Origin: Bolinopsis microptera | Lineage: Eukaryota; Ctenophora; Tentaculata; Lobata; Bolinopsidae | DNA: 64,000 bases | NCBI RefSeq assembly: GCF_026151205.1 | Contig: NC_087077.1 | Location: 10,903,983 to 10,967,982, forward strand | Direction of reading: 5' to 3' | Part shown: piece after piece, positions 55,048 to 64,000 of the stretch | Position numbering within the stretch: the stretch's first letter is position 1 | Layout: each line of letters opens with the position of its first letter | The notes under the pieces: model-generated | What the model saw: the letters and a program-made list of their open reading frames with translations, nothing else | What the model was told of the DNA's origin: nothing | Database searches by the model: none | Program-made: the position numbers and the translations under genes

Positions 55048-56387
55048 CTCGGATTATCATTTACTGCTGCTCATTTCTCCTGCTGTACTGGATTTAATTC
55101 GCATAACTAAACGATATTGTGATCTACTTAAGTAAGATTTACATGACATGTTGACGTACTGTTCCGCAGACAACTGCTCTATTGTTTGTCTGGTAATCAT
55201 TCCGTACACGGTACAGACAGTACGGTGTTCGCTGTGGCACTAATAATGTCGTAACACAAACATGCTATAGTGCACAAACATGCTATTGTGCAGTCTGATG
55301 GAATTGCAAACAAATTGAATTTTCTTTTCAGACTGTAACCGAGTAAAGTACCCATTTTGTGAAGGGTTGATTCTTGAATCTTAATAGATTTTATACTAAC
55401 CTTGTCTGAATCAAGACAGAATTAAGATAAGTTAAAAATGCACACAGAATGTGCCCCCCCCCCCCACCCCCGCAACATCTCGGTTAGATTAAATGACTTG
55501 TAAACAATGCAACTAGCAATATTATAATCAACTTTGGGTCTCTGAGTACAGCTAAATGAGAATATCGTAGATATCTTATTATCTTCGAGATATTCAATAT
55601 AATCTCTTAGATATCTACGAGATATTCAATATCTCATAGCCACCTCCATTATGCCCTGATCGTCGGAGAAGATTGCTGCATTGTTTCAGAGCTTGTCAGG
55701 TGGGACCACGTCTAGCTGCTAACTGAACTTAGTGTAGTATGCGCATAATACACTGTGTGGTGGTATATATTAGCACTATGTTGGGGTGTGTATTGAGGGG
55801 GTTGTTGCTCCAGGAAGCTAATAGTGACGGGTACCTTTTCTACTAGTGTACAATGTGTGTGAGGTGGCACAGTGTGCAGAGCAAATACAAGTGTGTGCGT
55901 GCATGTTCTTTTCTGATATCTTATCACAGGGCAAACTTCATGTATGGTCATTGGTTTAGGATCAAGGATAGCCATAAATAAAACTCCGAGCATAACCGGA
56001 AAACAAAACGAAAATACTGCGCGGTCTTAGCTGTTCGGTGAAACTCAGATCAGTTTTCTATCTGCCACTCATTATTTGTGACTAGCTGGTTTGATTCGAA
56101 AATATTATTATGATCCGCCGTGATTTTCTGAGTATTGAAAGAGTTCATCTGATTGAACGGTTTTCTGGGAAAAGGTGTCGAGAAACACTGGATTTGATTC
56201 AATGATTTTAATAAATGATATTCTTACACAATATCTATCAAAGTTGAAAGTAGTGAATTTTCGTTTCTAGTGATTTAACATGCAGAGGACACCGTTCATT
56301 TATCAATTCAAATGGATAAAAATAAATACAAAATTAAGATTTAATAAAAACAAAAAATAAAATATCACAGTTGAACTCCTCAAAGCT
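55048..56387. other. Intergenic stretch downstream of the receptor gene
   Basis: No gene seen. A C-rich run lies at 55454-55471. A cluster of inverted ATATCTACGAGATATTCAAT words lies at 55562-55640. The 93-codon minus frame near 55712 has no domain. The right part contains the 3' UTR of the minus-strand receptor; TTTAAT at about 56339 (ATTAAA on the minus strand) may be its poly(A) signal. Confidence 0.45.
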
Positions 56388-59300
56388 CTAAAGATCAGAA
56401 CACTGCTGACCCGCCTCAATAACCCTTCTCTGCCTCACAGCACACATCTCCTGGACATTACCCCGCACCTCGCACGTCTCCCCGGATCCTATACTAAACA
56501 CAGTCTCTCTAACCTTACTAAACATCTGCCTCACAGCTCTCATCACAGAGACATTATCATACAACAAGGGGTTTATTATAGAGTTAAGTGGGAGGATGAT
56601 TATGGAGGATAGCGCGTACCACTCTGTTGCGTCCATGACGCGTGTGTAGTGAAGCGCGCAGAGGATGATAAAGGGAATCCAACAGATGGTGTCGGTTGTT
56701 ATCATGATTGTTATCTTTCTGTTCAAGACTGTGTTTCTAACATTTGATTTCCGTCTTGTTCCCTGGTTCAACCGTTTAGCCGATATGTGTGTTACAATGC
56801 TGATGTAGAGGTAACACGAGATAATGATGATAAAGCAGACCGAGTTGTTAGCTACAATCGCTAAACTAAAGAACTTCTGAGGGTCATCCTCTCTGACAAA
56901 GTATTTAAACAAGCAGACCCCATCATTACCGTAGAAGTTGAGTCTCTGTCCGGTGATGTGACCCCTGTGAGAGGAGAACATGTCTGCTACCAGCCTCCGG
57001 ATCATCCTCCAGGACAAGGTCCCTGTTTTGTGGGAAGTCTCGTAGTACTTGTCTATAATGTCGATATGCTGCTGTTTGTTGGGTGCCCCAATAAACATGG
57101 GGTTGTTTGTGTAAGTGAGGCCGTTCACAAAGATATCCTCGAATTGGGGGAGTACGGGGACGACAGCTAAACCCACTGAAACTACAATAACTGTGATGGA
57201 TACTCCTGCTAATAGCAGACGAGACTTCAGTGTTATATTGCCCCCAATTGAAGGGTTTTGTACACAGACAACCCTGAAAGCACTGAGGAATGTCATTGAG
57301 TAAAGAGACAGCAAGGATGAGAAAGTGCTGACAATACCAAGGATTACACAGGAGTCTCCAGTTAACCAGTGGAACCTGTCTTTACAATATGATCGGTTAT
57401 CTAGAGCCGAGTACCTCTTGTAGATTGTGTCCACGTGTGATATCCAGATTAGATACACACCAAGACCTAGATCACCCACTGCAATCAGGAAAATTAAAAT
57501 CAAGTTTACAACTTTGATACATGATTTGGTTTTAAACAGTTCGAATATTGATCTTGTGATTGCTAGAGTGTTGAGAATAACAGCTAATATCCCAATAATC
57601 CAAGCATAAACCGACATAAAACCTCCCTTGATGATTTGAGTTGAGCAGCGGTCGTTACACTCGTCTGATAGATCCTCACAGTTAAACTTACCGTCACAGT
57701 AACTAGACACAGGAATGTAAGTACGTGAGGAGTTACACTTGTAGCTGTTAGCACACACACCCTCATCAGCCCCATCCGGACAATCCTCCGCAAGATCACA
57801 TACCTTATCGTACCGGATACAGTGCCCATCAGGACACACAAACATGTCAGGAATGTGGTATATTGACTCCTCTTTCTTCTCTACAAATGTCAGATAAGGT
57901 GGTCTCTGAGGGGGTGATGCTACTGTGAAGGTCCTGTTTGGGTAGATATCTTTACAGGAGTTGTGAGGTACGGGAGTAAGAGGACATGATATAGAGGTGT
58001 CAGAACAGTGACCACTACACGCTGTATACACGTATAGTCCACCATACAGCGCGGTACAGTCCAGTGGCTTGTTAGGATGTACCAGATGTATCGAAGACTC
58101 TCCAAATATCACATCAGGATGATGATATTCACTCCCAGAACAGGCATTATCCTTACTGAAGTGTATCCCTGGCAGACAGTGACCTATCCTGATATCATCA
58201 GTATCCCACGTGACTTTAGACCACACCTCCACCTGATCACGTGATACCTCACACACCTCGTTCTCGTTCCCACAAGAGTTAATCCTGTCACAGAGATACG
58301 CCAGAGGTATCTTATCAGTGTTATCAGGCCCGCAGTTGTAGTAATCTAAACAATCCACACCCTCCTCCGTGTAACTATCCTCATCACAACTCTTCCAGTT
58401 CTCCAGTTCCTCATCACTGTTATCAACACAGTCCTGTAAACCATCCCCTATCCAGTATACAGGGAACTTCAAACTCTCCCCCCTCCTGGAAGGGAACCTT
58501 CTGACACAGGTCCTGTTCACGGTAAGCGAGCACGTATCCAGGGACTCGTCTCTACCATGCGCGCAATCCCTCACGTTGTCGCACAGTTTGTGTCTGTGTA
58601 CAACACAGCCTCCTCCTAGATCTACACAACTGCTTTCTATCCCGTCATCACAGATAGGGTACCCCGCGCAGATCACATGGTTTGACAGGGTTGTTGGGTA
58701 CCCGCGCACTGCGCATGTCAGCGCCTGATCATGTGTACAGTTCAGATAGTTACTGTACCCATCCCAACATAGCTGTCTGTACTCCAGTGTACCAGATCCC
58801 TGCTGTGTCATGGTTACAGAACATTTGTTCCTGTCATTGAGACCTCTGATTAGCTGACCTTTTTGGGTGTCATAGTGACTGAGGCATGTTTCATAGTACA
58901 CTGGGTTCTCTTCACAGTAACTGAAATCTTCAAAATTATTACAGTCTTTCACATCGTCACAAAGCTGATGGTATGCTAAAAGTTTAGTAAAATTCCGTAA
59001 AGTAGGAGGATTAGTCCAAACTTTGATGGTAACATTGCAGGTAAATCCACAGTTATCCTCGTCCATCCCATTCTCACAGTCTCTTTCCCCGTTACAGATC
59101 CTACTGGGATGTAGATAAGAGAACCTGTCAGAGCCTGGCCACAGTTCTGTGACACAGTACAGTCCTGTCACGTGATCTGAACAGTTGGACTCGTCCCTAC
59201 AGTTCCCACAGTCACAGATCCCATCACACACCTTGTCAGATCTGATCTTATCTGGCTCAAACTGATCTAATACCGTATCTTTATCACAGTGGTTATTAAG

Positions 59301-59743
59301 TTTATCATCACATTTACGAGATGTAGTAGGTACGGTAGTGTTGTCGCAGACGTACATTTCCAAGTCAATACCTTCACAAAACATCTCATCAACTTTAGTG
59401 TTCAAACAGTCGTCTTTCCCGTCACAGATCAATGACACGTGACTGCTGCTGTTAAACTTTCCTTGTGTTTCACAAACAATGCTCCCGCACAGACTCCGTT
59501 CATCTGAATTCACATGAAATGTTGGTGTCTCAACCGGATCATAGCTCACTAAGTGTCCACAAGCCTGGTAAAAGGAGCTATCATTCTGACAACTATTACT
59601 AAAAATAGTAAAGCCATGAGTGAAGCTATCACTAAGTATCTGGTAGCTCTGTGTGGCGTTGTTGTGGCAGATGTAGTGGTCACCGTGTAGCTTATCACAC
59701 CTTGTTTTTAGGAAGTTATTCTCCTCCACTAACCTACACTGGT
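56388..59743 (-). CDS. LDLa-repeat seven-transmembrane receptor (rhodopsin-like GPCR), last exon
   Basis: One exon of 1113+ codons. A splice acceptor (CATTTCAG on the minus strand) lies at 59744, and the frame is open up to it (QCRLVEENN), so upstream exons with the signal peptide are missing. The ectodomain (to about residue 700) is Cys-rich, with repeated LDL-receptor class A modules; the clearest are 192-227 (ICNGERDCENGMDEDNC), 632-659 (VCDLAEDCPDGADEGVC) and 665-691 (YCDGKFNCEDLSDEC). Their acidic C-terminal motifs bind calcium. Seven helices follow at about 703-726, 739-761, 792-818, 838-860, 953-980, 1005-1026 and 1037-1057, with NPLLY at 1053-1057. The DRY position reads AFRVV. The second extracellular loop is very long (about 860-952). 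There are no leucine-rich repeats, unlike relaxin-type receptors. Ligand unknown. Confidence 0.93.
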
Positions 59744-61276
59744 CTGAAATGGTAGTTATGTGTTAATAATATGTGGTCATAATAATTATAGCCTATACCA
59801 GGTACTAATACCGGGTTTTGCTATTTTCTAGTCCTGCTATCAGCTATACAATGTTCAGTTAAACACTCGTTTGAAATGGTAGTTAAATAATTTACAAAGA
59901 GTCTAATAAAAGGTATTAATATGCCTGGTCATGGTAGTGGTGAACATTATAATAATACCTTAAGTCTTAATTTAGATGTTGTTATGTAATGGTAGTTACG
60001 CGTTAAAAACGTTTGCTTAGAAAGAGACCATGGCTATTTAAATCAGAAATGACAGATATATTACGTTTTGATATCATATTTAGTTATCAGTATCTGCGAG
60101 AGTTAAGCTTTACCTGGTAGTGGTACTTTAATTTTGATACAGTGAAACGTCAATCTCCGGACCAGTTAATGCCGGAGCAATTAGTATATTACCAAACGAG
60201 TGAAGTTGGTTTATTAGAATATTCAATTTAATATTTTTAAGAAATTATGACTTGAAGTAGTTAAGTGGTTAATATTTAATGTGTTTTGATTGCAGTTCTG
60301 GGTAATAGTTTCAGTTTGGTGGTTTTAAAAGGGGTAACTTGTGCTACAGTGATTTTATGATATTATATCCGTTCGTTTTGCTAATAATAATCTATTTTAA
60401 GCTTGGTTGACTTTTTTTAAAATATAAATTTAACCGAATTGGCAATTTGGATACATTTTTTTAATCATGTATTGGACTGAGTCCAGAATTATATTATAAT
60501 CACTTCTTATCCTTTTTTTTTCCTTTTTTTTAAAAGAGAGGCTGGGCCTGGTTGGCCCACGAGAGGATAGCATATGGATGCTTTGCCTACCTCTGGGGTA
60601 TGGCAGTCCTGTGGGAAGATGCCAGTGGAATCAAGATGTGTAATCAGGGATGATGGTAAGTGTTGTGGGGTGTGTCATAGATAAACGCTTAAGTGGTGGT
60701 TCTTATCCTTGAAAACAAGTGATAAATATTTTGCTGTTTTTGAATACAGGTATTATTCCCCTGGCCCTGATGAGGATCTAGCCATATTTAAAACATAACG
60801 TCATTAGGTTTGAAATAGTATTTAAGTATTGAATTCAGTGCTATTTATTAAGAAGCGGAGACATGAGTCTTGGTCGCATAATAAGATACAAAATATGACG
60901 TCAGGCACTCGAGATTCTTTCCAGCCAGCGCTGAAAAGATATTGATATTTTATTAAACTGTTTACAAAAAACCAGTCAATTTAGTAACAGATGTTTCCAT
61001 TATATTGATACAGTACGACGAACGAAGATATATTATTCTGGATAACTTTCTACGTCTTTCTCATAACTCAAAACAAAAGGTTTCAAAATTAATAAATAAA
61101 ATAAGTAAACAGTCTACAGTACTTATCATGCCTTTTTATTGCTTTTGTCTTTTGTCTGGGGGCCACTACGGGCCAGTCCCCAGTCGATCAATCACAATGT
61201 CATGATCAATCACAATGTCATGATCTTAAAATTTCATTGGATAAGACGCTTCATGATCAAAACCAAACGCCGCTGA
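59744..61276. other. Non-coding stretch between two divergently oriented genes
   Basis: It should contain 5' exons and the promoter of the minus-strand receptor, but I cannot identify them. At 60507-60660 a T-rich run is followed by a GC-rich block (GAGGCTGGGCCTGG ... GGATAGCATATGGATG) that looks like a minus-strand retroposon, without clear duplications. An 18-bp unit GATCAATCACAATGTCAT is doubled at 61186-61221. Confidence 0.45.
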
Positions 61277-61318
61277 CCAATCAAACAGTTGTCTGGTAGT
61301 CTAGTCGTTCTTTATAAA
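61277..61318 (+). promoter_or_regulatory. CCAAT and TATA promoter elements
   Basis: CCAAT at 61277-61281 and TATAAA at 61313-61318, 57 bases before the ATG at 61375. This spacing predicts a transcription start near 61345 and a very short 5' UTR. Confidence 0.65.
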
Positions 61319-61374
61319 GCAACTCAGGGTTACTGTTAGCTTATTTTTCCTCGGTTTTATCAGTTTAAATAGTC

Positions 61375-61872
61375 ATGACAACAGCGACCGCAATAGAGGG
61401 GATGAATTGGGATGATAATATTGATTATTGTGACGTGCCCCAACATAGTAACGGTTTTATTTTCTTTCGACCTGGTATGCAGATTCGGGTTCAGCCACAA
61501 TATAAAATGCGGCCTGAAGAACAGTACGAATGCCTCCTAGAACAGCTAGAACAGCCTAGTTTCAAGAAACAGCCTCTATATCCAGGGGAACCTCATCATT
61601 ATGAAGGACAACCGCTATACCCAGAACTAGGAGAACTTCAGTACGAAAAACGGTATCTAAACAACAAAGAACACCCTCTAAAGAACGAAGAACACCTTCT
61701 AATAAATAAAGAACAGCCTCTAAATAATGAAGATTACCTTCTAAATAATGAAGAACACCCTCTAAAGAATAAAGAACAGCCTCTAAATAATGAAGAACAC
61801 CCTCTAAACGAAGAACAGCCTCAAGCTCATTCGGAAGATCAGGTGGGCACTGGGCATTTCTCTTTTCTGTGA
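61375..61872 (+). CDS. Heptapeptide-repeat acidic protein, unknown function
   Basis: 165 residues from ATG 61375 to TGA 61870-61872, just downstream of a CCAAT/TATA pair. The N-terminal half (MTTATAIEGMNWDDNIDYCD, then QLEQPSFKKQPLYPGEPHHY) is unique, with several QPLYP motifs. Residues 97-149 are seven tandem copies of a seven-residue unit, consensus NxEHPLK or NKEQPLN, encoded by 21-bp repeats such as CCTCTAAANAANGAAGAACA. No signal peptide or membrane helix. The codon after SEDQ starts GTGGGC, a possible donor, so this may be only the first exon. It is low-complexity and probably disordered; no family recognised. The last 10 residues may be intronic read-through. Confidence 0.65.
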   Translation: MTTATAIEGMNWDDNIDYCDVPQHSNGFIFFRPGMQIRVQPQYKMRPEEQYECLLEQLEQPSFKKQPLYPGEPHHYEGQPLYPELGELQYEKRYLNNKEHPLKNEEHLLINKEQPLNNEDYLLNNEEHPLKNKEQPLNNEEHPLNEEQPQAHSEDQVGTGHFSFL

Positions 61873-62365
61873 TTTTTAGGTGTCTGCACTATTTCTGTCA
61901 TAAACATTAAAAATTAAGCTTAATTAATCTATTAATGTTATGAATGAGGGCTGGATAAGGGTGGGGTCCCCAGGCCACCCGCCACATGAGCAGTAATTGT
62001 ACAGTTCCAGCGGGCACCACGGTTTATTACTACAGTGAAGCTATTAAAATCAAGATTTTGAATGTCTGAACAACCTTGACATTCCTGAAGAGTTAACCAC
62101 ACCCACCTTCGCTGAGCTATATCAATTAATCAAGTTTTATAGTTAAGTGGAGGTGTGTTTAAAATTTGTCACATACGATCTCAATTTTCTCTGAAATCGT
62201 TTATAAATACCTTCCCTCCGGAGAGAGATAGAGAGAGAGAGAGGTATTACGGTATTACTCTTGTTTTCTGCTTTACTTGTTAATTTAGACGAATGTCATT
62301 TTATATGTTTATTTTTAGCATTTAAATTAGTATAATATAACCCGGTCGTGTTATTAGTTGACTGT
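61873..62365. other. Intergenic stretch with a GA microsatellite
   Basis: No gene seen. A (GA)n tract lies at 62221-62243. Confidence 0.45.
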
Positions 62366-62366
62366 G

Positions 62367-62480
62367 AGGGGGGGGGGGGGCATGGCATAAAATGGAGAAT
62401 TACTCAAGGGTTTTCCATTTTCCCCATAGAAAAAGTCTCCATTTTATGCCATTGGCCCCCCGGCCCCCCCCCCCCCCCCC
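62367..62480. repeat. Inverted repeat bounded by G-run and C-run
   Basis: An 11- to 12-base G-run and CATGGCATAAAATGGAGA (to about 62398) face TCTCCATTTTATGCCATTGG and a long C-run (about 62437-62480). The structure is a short MITE-like foldback of about 115 bp. Confidence 0.75.
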
Positions 62481-62912
62481 CTCTATGAGTGTTGTTAACT
62501 TTAGTAAGCTTTTAAAAATAGAAACATTTAGGTTGTTAGTCTAAAGATGAACTCTTTCAATGTGGGCCGCCCTTTAGTGCATGCTTTGCATTCCTTTTAA
62601 ATGACTTAAAAACTACTTAACTCTCGCAATATGCACTGCACTAGATGAACCATCCCTAAATTTCTAAAAACTATCAAGATTGTATCATAAAATATGATGA
62701 ATTTACAATTAAATTGATTGCAGTTTATGTCGCCTTGCATTGGTTGGGAATCGATTAAGAAATACGAATAGTATTCAATTTCATGTGTCAACATATTTTG
62801 ATGCTGGTAGGAAGGTGAAACATATTTTTGTCACGTGCAAAATATATGGTTCACGTAATTTACCTTCCCAGTCTCCAGATAATAATATATATTATGGTCA
62901 ATAATATATATA
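62481..62912. other. Intergenic stretch
   Basis: Nothing recognised; ends at the truncation point of the retrotransposon. Confidence 0.4.
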
Positions 62913-62921
62913 AGCATCATT

Positions 62922-63872
62922 GGGCCTATATTATTTAGTATCTTCATAAATGACATCATTTATGCCTGTAACCTATCTAAGCCCTTTCTATTTGCAGATG
63001 ATGGTGCACTATTCTTTGATCAAACCTGCAGAAGCACATTTATAAACATGAAAATAGAACTTATGACAATCTTTAAATGGCTCAGTGTTAATAAATTATC
63101 ACTCAATGAAAAGAAGACTGAATTCCTATTGTTTGATTCTGTTGATCAACATGATGAATTAACCATTGAATGTAATGAGGTAACTTTCACAATCAAGGAG
63201 TGCAAAGAGACAAAATATCTTGGCCTCATTCTAGATAGTAAATTAAACTTCAAAAGCCATGTAGATTATATTATTAGGAAGGTCATGAAGAGAATTGGTG
63301 CCATGTATAGAAGTAAAGCACTGCTTCCCATTAAATATAGGAAAATGTTTGCCAATGCACTCATGTTGCCACAATTCGATTATTTAGACACGATCTATTG
63401 TAGAGCTGGCAAGACAAAACTTGCTGAACTTGACACTCTGTACAAAAAGGTAGCCAAAATAGCTCTCAACGTTCCACAAACAGAGAGCAGCCTTAATGTT
63501 TATAGAGACATGAAATGGTTACCACTCCATCTTAGACGACAACTCCATCTGTCAAATTATATGTTTAGAATCATCCATGACAATTGTCCTACAAACTTTA
63601 TGAACAAATTTAGCTACATATCAGGAGGTAGTAGGAGCGGCGAAAGCTGCAACCTATATGTTAATAGATCAACATCACATAACAACTTTCAATACTTGGG
63701 GGCAAAATGTTGGAATAATGTTCCAACAGATCTACGAAATCTGCCCGATGTTAAAAGCTTTAGTGATTCGTATAAGAAACAGCTACTCTCATCCATAACA
63801 ACAGACCCTAATTATACCGTCGACAATTCATATGACAAATTTTACACTGCAATCATAGTCGACGATAACTAA
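62922..63872 (+). CDS. 5'-truncated non-LTR retrotransposon, C-terminal half of reverse transcriptase
   Basis: Coding similarity starts abruptly at GPILFSIFINDI (62922), inside RT motif B/C spacing, and continues through LFADDGALFF (about 62991) into the thumb region (WLSVNKLSLNEKKTEF, KYLGLILDSKLNF) and a C-terminal segment (WLPLHLRRQLHLSNYMFRII, KCWNNVPTDLRNLP) to TAA 63870-63872. The endonuclease, fingers and motif A are absent, as expected of a 5'-truncated LINE copy. The remaining ~320 codons are open. ATG 63048 is an internal methionine. It is a different family from the element at the left edge: the YLG and C-terminal motifs differ. It cannot be active. Confidence 0.9.
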   Translation, partial: GPILFSIFINDIIYACNLSKPFLFADDGALFFDQTCRSTFINMKIELMTIFKWLSVNKLSLNEKKTEFLLFDSVDQHDELTIECNEVTFTIKECKETKYLGLILDSKLNFKSHVDYIIRKVMKRIGAMYRSKALLPIKYRKMFANALMLPQFDYLDTIYCRAGKTKLAELDTLYKKVAKIALNVPQTESSLNVYRDMKWLPLHLRRQLHLSNYMFRIIHDNCPTNFMNKFSYISGGSRSGESCNLYVNRSTSHNNFQYLGAKCWNNVPTDLRNLPDVKSFSDSYKKQLLSSITTDPNYTVDNSYDKFYTAIIVDDN

Positions 63873-64000
63873 GTATCTTCTAATTCTTTTAAATCTGAGG
63901 CATATATAATTGACATGTATCGAAAGGATATTCCCTTTTTTACCACCTTACCATTCTGATTGATTTTTCACATGACTGACATGTTTTAACTGGAGAAGGG
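63873..64000 (+). other. 3' UTR of the truncated retrotransposon, running to the window edge
   Basis: Non-coding; the 3' end is outside the window. Confidence 0.5.

Overview
This is a eukaryotic, almost certainly animal, nuclear sequence. It is AT-rich, most genes are split by GT-AG introns, coding density is low, and transposable elements are abundant. The recognisable proteins (an FBXW7-type F-box/WD40 protein, a WDFY1/2-type WD40-FYVE protein, two GalNAc-transferases and an LDL-receptor-class-A-bearing seven-helix receptor) are metazoan. PHD-finger and Penelope-type retroelements and an LDLa receptor without leucine-rich repeats suggest an invertebrate, possibly a non-bilaterian (cnidarian, placozoan or similar). 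That placement is inference; I cannot name a species.

Layout. 0-2.4 kb: the reverse-transcriptase end of a non-LTR retrotransposon, entering from the left edge. 2.4-12.6 kb: almost gene-free repeats, with a 959-bp TA-flanked MITE carrying a 417-bp internal duplication, inverted-repeat elements, two facing 45-bp terminal repeats about 8.2 kb apart, and one candidate two-exon gene broken by an 8-bp duplication. 12.67-18.93 kb: a decayed retroelement (PHD finger plus reverse transcriptase) split by a Penelope-like element whose ORF is open, with a 14-bp target-site duplication. 19.5-20.5 kb: hAT-type MITEs. 21.5-22.3 kb: the last three exons of a PPC-like secreted or membrane protein. 23.6-25.4 kb: FBXW7-like gene, uninterrupted. 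26.7-27.6 kb: candidate 59-residue gene with a SINE-like insertion in its intron. 28.2-30.3 kb: a 35/38-bp minisatellite. 30.77-39.67 kb: the complete 12-exon WDFY gene. 40.5-43 kb: nested MITEs and a GC-rich repeat family. 44.8 kb: four-EF-hand protein, with a degenerate tRNA-Asn-like sequence upstream. 46.0-46.7 kb: small coiled-coil gene. 47.2-53.2 kb: tandem GalNAc-transferase genes, the first with a frameshift in its lectin domain. 54.75 kb: another hAT MITE. 56.4-59.7 kb, minus strand: the LDLa receptor. 61.4 kb: TATA-driven gene for a heptapeptide-repeat protein. 62.9-63.9 kb: 5'-truncated non-LTR retrotransposon.

The host genes look like independent housekeeping, signalling and secretory-pathway loci, not a functional cluster; only the GalNAc-transferase pair is a clear local duplication. 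The most informative structures are the nested retroelements with a readable insertion scar, the 103-bp tandem duplication that reaches the WDFY start codon and creates upstream mini-ORFs, and the frameshifted GalNAc-transferase.
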